From NCBI GenBank assembly GCA_900540475.1, contig UQGG01000022.1, forward strand, positions 1-64,000: DNA of 64,000 nt. Direction: 5' to 3'. Of this stretch, positions 45,693 through 53,906 are shown in pieces; position 1 is the stretch's first letter, and every line of letters begins with the position of its first letter. The DNA comes from an uncultured Robinsoniella sp. (GTDB taxonomy: Bacteria > Bacillota > Clostridia > Lachnospirales > Lachnospiraceae). The notes beneath the pieces were generated by a model, which saw only the letters and a program-made list of their open reading frames with translations, made no database searches and had not been told where the DNA came from. Made by a program: the position numbers and the translations under genes.

Positions 45693-46049
45693 ATGGACTT
45701 CTATCAAAGAGTGGCAGTGGTATGCAAAATGATTCCGGAGGGCAGGGTGGCAACCTACGGTCAAATTGCTCTTCTATGTGGAAAACCAAAAAATTCCCGT
45801 CAGGTGGGTTACGCACTGATAAATAATCTGTCGGGAGATCATCTCCCCGCGCAGAGAATTGTAAACCATCAGGGATATCTCTCCGGTGCGGGATGCTTTC
45901 AGGAGCCGGATAAGCAGGATGTGCTTCTGGAAGAAGAAGGAGTGGAAGTAAGTCCCGATTTAAGGGTGGATTTAAAAAAATATGGCTGGAAGAATACATT
46001 GGAGGATGCCCTCTGTCTAAGGGCGTATTTTGAAAAAACGGGGATATAG
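45693..46049 (+). CDS. alkyltransferase-like (ATL) protein lacking the active cysteine
   Basis: A 118-residue protein with the DNA-binding fold of O6-alkylguanine-DNA alkyltransferase. MIPEGRVATYGQIALLCGKP and SRQVGYALINN (helix-turn-helix with the Arg finger) are conserved. In active enzymes the next block reads PCHRV; here it is PAQRIVNHQGY, so alanine replaces the acceptor cysteine. ATL proteins bind alkylated guanine without repair and recruit nucleotide excision repair. The ATG at 45693 comes 1 nt after the dehydrogenase stop, so it is likely coupled. A terminator follows. Confidence 0.85.
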   Translation: MDFYQRVAVVCKMIPEGRVATYGQIALLCGKPKNSRQVGYALINNLSGDHLPAQRIVNHQGYLSGAGCFQEPDKQDVLLEEEGVEVSPDLRVDLKKYGWKNTLEDALCLRAYFEKTGI

Positions 46050-46065
46050 AGGTCCCTGTTTTTTT
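46033..46065 (+). terminator. terminator after the ATL gene
   Basis: AACGGGGA and TCCCTGTT pair around the end of the gene and are followed by TTTTTTT. The stem includes the stop codon. It also stands before the end of the convergent AraC gene. Confidence 0.75.
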
Positions 46066-46079
46066 GTGCCCATAAAGAG

Positions 46080-46937
46080 TCAACCATTTATATAGGAAAC
46101 AGATTTACGGTACTCGGTAGGGGCAGCTCCAACGGTTTTTTTGAAAATCCGGCTGAAGTACAGTGCATTCTGATAGCCGGTCAGATCTCCGATCTCGTTT
46201 ATGGTCAGGTCGGTTGTCTCCAATAATTCTTTTGCTTTGGTAATGCGGATTGAGGTAATATACTGCATGGGCGTCATGCCCATATATTGGCGGAAGGTAC
46301 GGATAAACCAGCAAGTGCTGATATGGTTTGCCGCCGCATAGTCCTGGATACTCAGTTCCTGGGAGAAATGTTCGTTGAAATAGTGGACCGCGGTTTCAAT
46401 TTCTGATTTTATCTTAGTGCTGCCAATTCCTTTCTCCTGTTGGTGCCGGGAAATCAGGGTGAGAAACTCCCGGAAATATAAGGTCAGCAATTCACAGTGT
46501 CCCGGACGCTTTAACTGCAGTTCCCGTATCATTTTATTCATAATCTGGGTGTATTCAGAAGTAAATCCGATCTCCAGCATATCCTGCTCTTTAAATCCTG
46601 CGGCGTCCAGAAGGGCTTCTGCGCCATAACCGGAAAAATGTATCCAGAAGAGTTCCGGGGTATTCTGGGCATAGTAATAATATTTCTGGGGTTCCAAAGG
46701 ACGGTAGAGGATCAGGGAGCCTGCGGCAAGTTCTTTACGAACGCCGTTTTTTTCAAAATCGGCTTTGCCCTTGGCCACATAGATCAGCTGGTAATCAATA
46801 CGTCCGTTGGGGCGCAGGGTAACCATTTCCTTTCGGGATATGAACCGGTAATTCCCGCAGCTGTAAATGGACAGTTCATGCTCCTGGTCCAAAATATCTA
46901 TATCTATATCATTTAAATAGCCTGAGTTTGAGTACAA
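46080..46937 (-). CDS. AraC family regulator of the beta-galactosidase gene
   Basis: A 285-residue AraC-type protein. The N-terminal cupin-like sensor runs to about 160, with GSLILYRPLEPQKYYYYAQN, and the C-terminal double helix-turn-helix has IQDYAAANHISTCWFIRTFR and LTINEIGDLTGYQNALYFSR followed by the AraC end P-x-EYR. It is divergent from the GH2 gene and their promoters overlap at about 46960-47008, so it very likely controls that gene and perhaps itself. Confidence 0.9.
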   Translation of the reverse strand: MYSNSGYLNDIDIDILDQEHELSIYSCGNYRFISRKEMVTLRPNGRIDYQLIYVAKGKADFEKNGVRKELAAGSLILYRPLEPQKYYYYAQNTPELFWIHFSGYGAEALLDAAGFKEQDMLEIGFTSEYTQIMNKMIRELQLKRPGHCELLTLYFREFLTLISRHQQEKGIGSTKIKSEIETAVHYFNEHFSQELSIQDYAAANHISTCWFIRTFRQYMGMTPMQYITSIRITKAKELLETTDLTINEIGDLTGYQNALYFSRIFKKTVGAAPTEYRKSVSYING

Positions 46938-46959
46938 GGATACACCTCCGTTCAGTTAA

Positions 46960-46987
46960 TTGACACGCAATATAATATAATTATAAC
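46960..46987 (+). promoter_or_regulatory. promoter of the GH2 beta-galactosidase gene
   Basis: TTGACA (46960-46965), 16 nt, TATAAC (46982-46987). A leader of about 210 nt separates it from the ATG at 47207; no riboswitch was recognised there. It overlaps the opposing promoter for the AraC gene. Confidence 0.6.
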
Positions 46988-47008
46988 CCGGTAAGATCAT
47001 CGTGACAA
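46980..47008 (-). promoter_or_regulatory. promoter of the AraC gene
   Basis: On the minus strand TTGTCA (47008-47003), 17 nt, TATAAT (46985-46980). This is a near-consensus sigma-A promoter. Its -10 lies over the -10 of the opposite promoter. Confidence 0.65.
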
Positions 47009-47206
47009 TAGGTATTGTATCATTTTGTGCATATATTCGTCTATCCTGGATATGGAAATTTACTTGGGTGGAACTTATAATCAGTATCAAGAAGAGCAAT
47101 TTTAAAACTGCGCTGGTAGTCCTGATATTTATACTTTACAGACTACGAAATCAACGGCAGATGTCATGCATTTTAAATTTTACATGAACTACAGGAGGGT
47201 TCCAAA

Positions 47207-50200
47207 ATGATAATTCCAAGATATTATGAAGATTTGAAGGTTTTGCACAAAAATACAATGCCAAACAGAAGTTACTACATTCCTGCTTCCGGCCAAAGAG
47301 GTGACCTGGTGGAGAACAGAGAAGCTTCTGATCGTTTTTTTCTGTTAAACGGAACCTGGAAGTTCCGGTATTATGACAGTATTTATGACCTCCAGGAGGA
47401 ATTTTACCAGACCGGTTATGATACAAAGGATTTTGGAGAGATACCGGTTCCAGGCGTATGGCAGAACTTTGGATATGACCGCCATCAATATACCAATACC
47501 AGATATCCGTTTCCTATGGATCCGCCTTATGTACCCCAGGATAATCCCTGCGGAGCTTATCTTCATACCTTTGTGTATCATAAAGTTCCAGAGGCACCAA
47601 AGCAGTTTTTAAATTTTGAAGGAGTGGATTCCTGCTTTTATGTATGGATGAACGGAGTATTTGTGGGATACAGCCAGATCTCTCATGGTATGAGTGAGTT
47701 TGATGTAACAGATGTGCTGAGGGAAGGCGAAAACAACATTGCTGTTCTGGTTTTAAAATGGTGTGACGGCAGTTACCTGGAGGATCAGGATAAATTCAGA
47801 ATGTCGGGAATTTTCCGTGACGTTTATCTTTTGAGCAGACCAGCGGATATGATTTTTGATTATTTTGTAAAAACAGATATTTCTGGTGATTACGAAAAAG
47901 CAGAAGTTTGTGCAGATCTTACATTCAGCCGTAATGAGATTCCGGTGGCATACAGCCTTGAGGACAGTCAGGGGCAGGTCGTTGCAGCGGGGGAATCCGA
48001 GGGCGGTAAGATACTGTTTGAAGTGGATCATCCGGTTTTGTGGAATGCGGAGCAGCCGTATCTCTATACCCTTGTGTTAAAAACAGATCATGAAGTGATT
48101 ACCGAGCGTCTGGGTTTCCGTGAAATAGAAGTGCGGGATGCCGTTTTATATATTAATAATGTAAAAGTGAAGCTCCATGGGACGAACCGCCATGACAGTG
48201 ATCCTATTACGGGGGCTGTCATCAGTGTGGAGCAGATGAAAAAGGATCTGGAATTGATGAAGCAGCACAATATGAATGCGATTCGTACCAGCCACTATCC
48301 GAATGCGCCGCAGTTCTATCAGTTGTGTGATGAATATGGTTTTTTTGTAATTGACGAGACAGACAATGAAAGCCACGGAACCGTTGATATCTATATGACA
48401 GAAGAGGACTGGAAAGAGAGTTTTGCACGCACTGCCCACTATATTTCCGATAACCCTGATTTTATAGAACCTACGTTAGACCGTGTCCGCCACTGTGTGG
48501 AACGTGACAAGAACCGCCCAAGTGTGATCTGCTGGTCCATGGGAAATGAATGTGGATACGGATGTACTTTTGAAACAGCTCTTAGCTGGACGAAGGAATT
48601 TGACCCCTCCCGTATTACCCACTATGAAGGTGCCCTCCATGCAGACAAGAACAGAGAAAATGATTTTTCTAATCTGGATACCTTCAGCCGGATGTATGCA
48701 TCTGTGGCTGAGATTCACGAATACTTTAAAAATGGAATGGATAAACCTTTTGTACAGTGTGAATATTGTCATGCCATGGGAAATGGACCTGGTGATCTGG
48801 AAGATTATTTTCAGGTAATTCAGCAGTATGATGGGTTTATGGGTGGATTCATCTGGGAGTGGTGTGATCATGCAATTGATGTGGGAAAGACGGAACTGGG
48901 CAAGAGAAAATATGCCTATGGCGGTGACTCGGGAGAGTACCCCCATGACGGGAATTTCTGTATGGATGGACTTGTTTACCCGGACCGCACGCCTCATACG
49001 GGGCTGTTGGAATTTAAAAATGTACACCGTCCGGTGCGGGTGATGGAGTTTGTACAGGATACCGGAGAAGTGACTATCCGTAATTTCATGGACTATCGGA
49101 ACCTGAAAGACTACCTGACCATTGCCTATACGGTATCCCAAGATGGATGTGTTTTTGAAAGTGGAGTGATTACAGATACTGAAATGCTGGATTTAGAGCC
49201 GCATCAGGAAAAGAAGCTGTCGATTTCGTTTACGGTACCTGCATCGGGTAAGTGCTATTTGAAGCTGGAATATCTGGCAGTGAAGACAGAGGGACCGATT
49301 CGTGAAGGGGATTTTCTGGGATTTGATGAAATCGCTTTATCCACGGAAGACAATCAGAATCAGACCGTAAAATCTCTAATGGAAAGTCTGAGTGTTCCAC
49401 GGGAGGATGCAGATGATTGTCTAGTAATTGAGGAAGATGACCGATTCCTATATATCACCGGACCGGAATTTGCTTATGTATATAATAAGCTTACCGGTGG
49501 GTTCGAAAAAATGGTATTCCGGAATATGAATTTCCTGGAGAAACCAATGGAATATAATGTTTGGAGAGCGCCTACCGATAATGACCGGAATGTGAAGCAT
49601 CTGTGGATGAAGGCAAATTATGATAAGACGGTAACACGTGCCTATGAAACCAGTTACAGAGTTCTGGAAGGATGTGTGGAAATCAGCACCAGCCTGTCCC
49701 TGTCCGCTATCTATACCCAGAGGCTCGTAGAGATTCAGGTATGCTGGACAGTTTATTCCGATGGAACAATCGGTTCCAGGCAGGAGGTACGCCGTCCTGC
49801 GGGGCTGCCGTTCCTGCCAAGATTCGGACTGCGCCTGTTCCTGCCCAAAGCAATGGGGCATGCCGAATATATGGGGCTTGGACCGGTTGAAAGCTATATT
49901 GATAAACGCCGCGCCAGCTTCCATGGAAAATTCCAGAGTCCGGTGACAAAAATGCATGAGGATTATATCCGCCCCCAGGAAAATGGAAGCCACTATGATT
50001 GCGATTATGTGAAGATCTATGGTACAAGGGCTGGTCTGACTGCTTATGGAAAAGAGACATTCAGCTTTAATGCATCCGTATACACACAGGAAGAACTTAC
50101 TGGGAAGGCACATAACTACGAATTAGTTCCTTCTCCTTATACGGTACTTTGCCTGGATTATATCCAAAGCGGAATAGGTTCCAACAGCTGTGGACCGGAA

Positions 50201-50284
50201 TTGGCAGAGGAATACCGTTTAGATAAAGAAGCATTTGTGTTTGAATGCTTTATGAAACCGTATTTGTGTAAAGAAGGTAAGTAA
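47207..50284 (+). CDS. lacZ: GH2 beta-galactosidase
   Basis: A 1025-residue GH2 enzyme of the LacZ size class. No signal peptide is present, so it acts in the cytoplasm. The N-terminal jelly-roll domain (LNGTWKFRYYDS, VPGVWQNFGYDRHQYTN) leads to the catalytic barrel with acid/base E448 (SMGNECGYG) and nucleophile E519 (VQCEYCHAMGN). The C-terminal small-chain domain (FLPRFGLRLFLPK, GLGPVESYIDKR) is complete. GGAGGG is 8 nt before the ATG. It can release galactose from lactose or from imported O-glycan disaccharides. It is controlled by the divergent AraC gene. Confidence 0.95.
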   Translation: MIIPRYYEDLKVLHKNTMPNRSYYIPASGQRGDLVENREASDRFFLLNGTWKFRYYDSIYDLQEEFYQTGYDTKDFGEIPVPGVWQNFGYDRHQYTNTRYPFPMDPPYVPQDNPCGAYLHTFVYHKVPEAPKQFLNFEGVDSCFYVWMNGVFVGYSQISHGMSEFDVTDVLREGENNIAVLVLKWCDGSYLEDQDKFRMSGIFRDVYLLSRPADMIFDYFVKTDISGDYEKAEVCADLTFSRNEIPVAYSLEDSQGQVVAAGESEGGKILFEVDHPVLWNAEQPYLYTLVLKTDHEVITERLGFREIEVRDAVLYINNVKVKLHGTNRHDSDPITGAVISVEQMKKDLELMKQHNMNAIRTSHYPNAPQFYQLCDEYGFFVIDETDNESHGTVDIYMTEEDWKESFARTAHYISDNPDFIEPTLDRVRHCVERDKNRPSVICWSMGNECGYGCTFETALSWTKEFDPSRITHYEGALHADKNRENDFSNLDTFSRMYASVAEIHEYFKNGMDKPFVQCEYCHAMGNGPGDLEDYFQVIQQYDGFMGGFIWEWCDHAIDVGKTELGKRKYAYGGDSGEYPHDGNFCMDGLVYPDRTPHTGLLEFKNVHRPVRVMEFVQDTGEVTIRNFMDYRNLKDYLTIAYTVSQDGCVFESGVITDTEMLDLEPHQEKKLSISFTVPASGKCYLKLEYLAVKTEGPIREGDFLGFDEIALSTEDNQNQTVKSLMESLSVPREDADDCLVIEEDDRFLYITGPEFAYVYNKLTGGFEKMVFRNMNFLEKPMEYNVWRAPTDNDRNVKHLWMKANYDKTVTRAYETSYRVLEGCVEISTSLSLSAIYTQRLVEIQVCWTVYSDGTIGSRQEVRRPAGLPFLPRFGLRLFLPKAMGHAEYMGLGPVESYIDKRRASFHGKFQSPVTKMHEDYIRPQENGSHYDCDYVKIYGTRAGLTAYGKETFSFNASVYTQEELTGKAHNYELVPSPYTVLCLDYIQSGIGSNSCGPELAEEYRLDKEAFVFECFMKPYLCKEGK

Positions 50285-50354
50285 TGTAAATAAGGTAAGT
50301 AATATAAATAAGTAAAGATAAAAATCTTAATTCAATATTATAAATAGAGGAACG

Positions 50355-50412
50355 AACTGCCCCCAGTCTGGAAGTATATAATATGCTTTTGCCTGGCAGG
50401 GCAGTTTTTTAT
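50355..50412 (+). terminator. terminator after the beta-galactosidase gene
   Basis: AACTGCCCCCAG and CTGGCAGGGCAGT pair around a 26-nt AT-rich loop, followed by TTTTTTATTTG. The stretch 50413-50624 then holds a TATAAT at 50502-50507 as candidate -10 for the MATE gene and the triplicated start module at 50556-50640. Confidence 0.85.
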
Positions 50413-50624
50413 TTGTACGCACATTCAAGAATTATAAAAAGTGTTGTAAATATAAGGAATTTTTGATAGTTTTTTATATAGGAATAGGTAAAACAGTTTG
50501 GTATAATGTACGAGGTTTATACAATATAGAGTTAATGGGTTCAGGGAAGAGAGTAGATAATGGAAGAGACAGGAATGGAAGAGTGAAGATAATGAAAGAG
50601 ATAATACATGGAAGAGAGAAGATA

Positions 50625-51986
50625 ATGGAAGAGCAGACAGGGCAAGTTAGAATTAATTCAACATCCAGAGTATTTAAAATGTCAATCCCAATTTTTGTGG
50701 AACTGATGCTGCAGTTACTGGTGGGAAATATTGACCAGATCATGATCAGCCAGTATTCACAGAAATCGGTGGCGGCAATTGTAAATGGGAACCAGATTAT
50801 GAATCTGGTCATTATTGTGCTGAACATGATCAGCATGGCAACTACGGTTATATTATCCCAGTTTTTAGGGGCAAAAGATGACGAAAATGCATCGAAGACC
50901 TGTATGGTTTCGCTGACCCTGATCACGGGTGTCAGCGTAGTAATTACGCTGATTGTAATGCTGGCAAACAAGCCGATATTTACGATGATGAAGCTGCAAC
51001 AGGAAATTATGGGTGAAACCAGGGCTTATCTGATGATTGTAGGAAGCTTTATTCTGGTTCAGGGGCTTTATCTGAACTTTGCGGCAATTCTCCGTACATA
51101 TACTTTAATGAAAGAAGTGATGTATGTTTCTGTAATTATGAATATACTGAATATAGCAGGAAACGCAATCTTAATAAATGGCTGGCTGGGATTTCCCCAG
51201 ATGGGTATAGCAGGTGCAGCCACATCTACGGTGATCAGTAAAACCATAGGGCTGCTGCTGATTATCCTGCTGTTTGTTAAAAAGGTGCGGCTTCCTCTGG
51301 GAATACGGTTTTTAATGCCGTTTCCTAAGAAATTACTGGGGAATCTGTGTAAAATTGCATTTCCCTCTGGAGCTGAGAGCTTTTCGTACAACGTATCCCA
51401 GATTTGTATTCTGGGAATTGTAAATACTTTTGGAACCATGGTAACGGCTACTAAGGGATATTGCAGTATTCTGGCAAATCTATCCTATGTCTATGCTGTT
51501 GCCCTTTCTCAGGCTACTCAAATTGTATTGGGATATTTACTGGGACTTAAAAAAATTGAAGATATCCAAAAGAGGGTGTGGAGCACTATGAAAATATGCC
51601 TCGGGGTCTGCCTGGGGGTGACGCTGCTGCTATTTATAAACAGCAATCTGGTATTTCGGATGTTTACCAGTGATCCGGAGGTACTGGCACTTGGCAGAAG
51701 AATTTTATTCCTGGAATTCTTTTTGGAGATTGGAAGGGCTATTAATATTATTATGACAAGAAGCCTGATTGCAGTGGGAGACGCGAAGACGCCGATGATT
51801 GCAGGAATTACAGGGGAGTGGCTGATTGCATTTGGCATGGCATATGTGTTTGGCATAACCCTGGGCTGGGGGCTGGAAGGCGTATGGATTGCAATGGCGC
51901 TGGATGAGTGTACCAGAGGTTTGATTTACGTTATCCGCTTCCGCCAGGGAAAATGGAAACGTCTGGCATATGGAAATATTGCCTGA
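50625..51986 (+). CDS. MATE family efflux transporter
   Basis: A 453-residue MATE exporter from the chosen ATG. FKMSIPIFVELMLQLLVGNIDQIMI and the GAAGAATS-like MGIAGAATSTVISKTIG block at the end of the first half are family features, and FLEFFLEIGRAINIIMTRSL is typical of the second half. In-frame ATGs occur at 50592 and 50625 with the same weak GAAGAG-type upstream text, because the start region is a degenerate tandem repeat. 50625 leaves a normal short N-terminus before the first helix. It is the fourth MATE gene of the window. Substrate unknown. Confidence 0.88.
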   Translation: MEEQTGQVRINSTSRVFKMSIPIFVELMLQLLVGNIDQIMISQYSQKSVAAIVNGNQIMNLVIIVLNMISMATTVILSQFLGAKDDENASKTCMVSLTLITGVSVVITLIVMLANKPIFTMMKLQQEIMGETRAYLMIVGSFILVQGLYLNFAAILRTYTLMKEVMYVSVIMNILNIAGNAILINGWLGFPQMGIAGAATSTVISKTIGLLLIILLFVKKVRLPLGIRFLMPFPKKLLGNLCKIAFPSGAESFSYNVSQICILGIVNTFGTMVTATKGYCSILANLSYVYAVALSQATQIVLGYLLGLKKIEDIQKRVWSTMKICLGVCLGVTLLLFINSNLVFRMFTSDPEVLALGRRILFLEFFLEIGRAINIIMTRSLIAVGDAKTPMIAGITGEWLIAFGMAYVFGITLGWGLEGVWIAMALDECTRGLIYVIRFRQGKWKRLAYGNIA

Positions 51987-52032
51987 AACGTAACGGTTTT
52001 ACATATTTTATCACGAAGTGGGGGGATCTTTG

Positions 52033-52665
52033 ATGATACTGCTGGTAACTTTCATTTTTACGGTTTGTTTCGGAACGGCTTATTGCCGTCTGGCTGACCC
52101 GCCTGGTGCAAAAGCGCTTGCCTTAAAGGCGGCAGCAACATCAATGCTGGTAATACTGGCGTTATACGGCGTTCTCTCCCGGGGTGGGAGGGTGAATTGG
52201 CTCATCTTTCTGGGGGCGCTGCTTTGTATGACTGCAGATGTGCTGCTGGAGCTCTATTTTATAGCAGGAGCAACTGCATTTGGGTTAGCCCATATTTGTT
52301 TTATTATGGCATTTGCAATGGACGGCGGGGCAGAATGGATTACAATTCTTATTTTTATATTGATTTACGTGACAATTATTGGTGTATTTTACAGAGATAT
52401 TCCAGGACTTTCCAAACTTAAAATTCCCGCGTTTCTCTATATGGCTGTTTTAAGTATTATGGCATCCATGGGTATAACAGTGGGGATTGTACGGGGAGGA
52501 ATCAGCGGCGTACTGGCTGCTGCGGGTGGAATCTTTTTTGTATGTTCCGATTGTATCCTGGGCTTTCGGCTGATTCATAAGAAGAAAGAAAAGATTTACC
52601 GGTATGCGGTTATGACCCTGTATTATGGGGCGGTTTATCTGATAGCTGCATGCGGGGTGATTTAA
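52033..52665 (+). CDS. YhhN family membrane protein (lysoplasmalogenase-like)
   Basis: A 210-residue protein with about eight membrane helices. The family features are the conserved K of KALALKAAATSMLV, GALLCMTADVLLE with Asp in the membrane, FGLAHICFIMAF, and FFVCSDCILGFRL. YhhN/TMEM86 proteins include lysoplasmalogenases, but bacterial members are mostly uncharacterised. The ATG at 52033 is preferred; GGGGGGAT lies upstream, and an in-frame GTG at 52018 lies within that stretch. It follows the MATE gene by 46 nt and may share its transcript. Confidence 0.8.
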   Translation: MILLVTFIFTVCFGTAYCRLADPPGAKALALKAAATSMLVILALYGVLSRGGRVNWLIFLGALLCMTADVLLELYFIAGATAFGLAHICFIMAFAMDGGAEWITILIFILIYVTIIGVFYRDIPGLSKLKIPAFLYMAVLSIMASMGITVGIVRGGISGVLAAAGGIFFVCSDCILGFRLIHKKKEKIYRYAVMTLYYGAVYLIAACGVI

Positions 52666-52711
52666 CAGTGTTAGGAGCTGAAAGTTGTGATATCCAGCGT
52701 AAAAAGTACAT

Positions 52712-52740
52712 TTGACAATTTTGTTAAAAAGTGATATCAT
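52712..52740 (+). promoter_or_regulatory. strong promoter of the putative antitoxin RNA
   Basis: A perfect TTGACA (52712-52717), exactly 17 nt, and TATCAT (52735-52740). No reading frame with a ribosome site follows, so this promoter probably drives an untranslated RNA that ends at the 52812-52850 terminator. Confidence 0.7.
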
Positions 52741-52746
52741 GTAAGC

Positions 52747-52850
52747 ACAAAAAGGAATAACCGCCGACGTGAAAGCAGTGGTTGCCCTCAATAAGGATTG
52801 TCCTTTGGACAAAAACTACCCTGTTCTCGGAAAACAGGGTAGTTTTATTT
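52747..52850 (+). ncRNA. putative antisense antitoxin RNA of a type I toxin-antitoxin locus
   Basis: A transcript of about 105 nt is expected from the strong promoter to the terminator hairpin. It converges on the toxin gene and overlaps its 3' end and terminator. Its 5' part carries GGAATAACCG and GTGGTTGCCCTC, both also present near the 5' end of the toxin message on the other strand. The arrangement is like par/Fst and Clostridium type I systems with convergent RNAs. Existence of the RNA is inferred. Confidence 0.55.
52812..52845. terminator. bidirectional terminator shared by toxin and antitoxin transcripts
   Basis: AAAACTACCCTGTT pairs with AACAGGGTAGTTTT with A/T runs on both sides, so it can end transcription from either direction. 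It touches the toxin stop codon. Confidence 0.85.
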
Positions 52851-52934
52851 TGATCGCTTGTCTATATAGGCGAGCAACGATATTAAAAAACTTCCAAATA
52901 GTAACATAAGTGTTAGAACTTGGTATGTATTCAT
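52845..52934 (-). CDS. putative holin-like type I toxin (29 residues)
   Basis: A 29-residue frame reads MNTYQVLTLMLLFGSF, then a second half of the helix and a charged end IDKRSK. This fits the 'putative holin-like toxin' family (Hol_Tox) of Firmicutes: a short start with TY, one membrane helix and a basic tail. The ribosome site GGGGGGTGAT, about 4 nt before the ATG, is very strong. The frame is too short for ordinary ORF lists. Overexpression of such peptides depolarises the membrane in known cases. A -10-like TTTAAT lies at 53008-53003 on this strand, with no clear -35. Confidence 0.72.
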   Translation of the reverse strand: MNTYQVLTLMLLFGSFLISLLAYIDKRSK

Positions 52935-53125
52935 ATCATCACCCCCCATCCTCTAAAGTTGGAGGGCAACCACCCTGTAACGGTTATTCCAGATATTTAT
53001 GGATTAAAAACCAGTCCCTGAAATTAACCGGATATGTCATGAATAAAGAACTTGTTTCATATATTAAGCCAAGAGAATATTTCATTTGAAAAATGGCCCG
53101 CAGTGCGGACTGATAGGGGGTATAT

Positions 53126-53704
53126 ATGAATTATATTTGGGGCGGTATGATCATAATCGGGATTATCTATGGTGCGTTTACCGGAAGGATGCAGGAAATA
53201 ACAGATGCGGCGCTTACGTCATCCAAGGAGGCGGTTACGCTGTGTATTACAATGGTGGGGGTTATGTCCCTTTGGGTAGGGATTATGGAAATTGCCTCTG
53301 AAGCGGGACTAATTAAGAGTCTGTCCAGAAAAATAAGGCCGTTTGTACACTTTATGTTTCCTGAGATCCCTAAGGACCATAAGGCAAATGAACATATTAC
53401 CACTAATTTCATTGCCAACTTTCTGGGGCTTGGATGGGCGGCAACCCCGGCGGGATTAAAGGCAATGGAAGAACTGGGGGAATTGAATCATCACAGGCCT
53501 GTCGCCAGTAAGTCTATGTGTACGTTTTTGATCTTAAATATTTCGTCGCTGCAGCTGATCCCGGTAAATATAATCGCGTATCGCAGTCAATATGGGAGTA
53601 CAAATCCTACAGCAATTGTAGGTGCGGCAATCGTGGCGACCTGTGTTTCCACCCTGACTGGGATTGTATTTGCAAAGATAATGGGAAAAAGGAAAAGCTG
53701 CTGA
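53126..53704 (+). CDS. spmA: spore maturation protein A
   Basis: A 192-residue membrane protein with the nucleoside-recognition (Gate) domain: MNYIWGGMIIIGIIYGAFTG, AALTSSKEAVTLCITMVGVM, HITTNFIANFLGLGWAATPAGL and LILNISSLQLIPVNIIAYRSQYGS. SpmA works with SpmB in dehydration of the spore core. In most spore formers spmB lies directly downstream; here a terminator follows after 33 nt and no spmB is seen. GGGGG precedes the ATG by 5 nt. Confidence 0.92.
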   Translation: MNYIWGGMIIIGIIYGAFTGRMQEITDAALTSSKEAVTLCITMVGVMSLWVGIMEIASEAGLIKSLSRKIRPFVHFMFPEIPKDHKANEHITTNFIANFLGLGWAATPAGLKAMEELGELNHHRPVASKSMCTFLILNISSLQLIPVNIIAYRSQYGSTNPTAIVGAAIVATCVSTLTGIVFAKIMGKRKSC

Positions 53705-53736
53705 TCGATGGAAATGATATAAGCGTGTAAAGGGGA

Positions 53737-53769
53737 AAAGATTACTCCAATAAGAGTAGTCTTTTTTTT
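53737..53769 (+). terminator. terminator after spmA
   Basis: AAAGATTACTC and GAGTAGTCTTT pair around CAATAA, followed by a long T run. Confidence 0.85.
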
Positions 53770-53877
53770 ATTTGGCAAAATTAATAAAAAAAGGGTGGGG
53801 ATTTGCGTAAAACAGGATAAATATACAAAGAAATTACAACATGGAAAACCGTATTATACAAAAAAAATGGACGTATG

Positions 53878-53906
53878 TACCAATACATATCCTTAATATA
53901 TCAAAT
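53878..53906 (+). promoter_or_regulatory. third TACCNATAC promoter-like element, before GH101
   Basis: TACCAA (53878-53883), 17 nt and TCAAAT (53901-53906), overlapping TATAAT at 53906-53911. The TACCAATAC core equals element B at 17762. The rest of the 53770-54122 gap holds a good GGAGGG followed by a 7-codon frame at 54031, and no gene that can be supported. Confidence 0.35.

Larger units (their letters stand above)
52754..52990. repeat. split inverted repeat framing the toxin-antitoxin locus
   Basis: The blocks GGAATAACCG (52754-52763) and GTGGTTGCCCTC (52778-52789) recur in inverted order and orientation at 52981-52990 and 52962-52973. The spacing inside the arms is 14 and 7 nt. As a result, both convergent RNAs would carry the same 5' motif pair. 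Confidence 0.85.

Noticed and set aside
48476..50113. Two 221-codon minus-strand frames (48476-49141 and 49448-50113) in the beta-galactosidase gene
   Set aside because: Both are shadows of conserved GH2 coding sequence, including the catalytic region.
52018..52032. GTG at 52018 as start of the YhhN gene
   Set aside because: It overlaps the G-rich ribosome-binding stretch itself; the ATG at 52033 has that stretch at a suitable distance.
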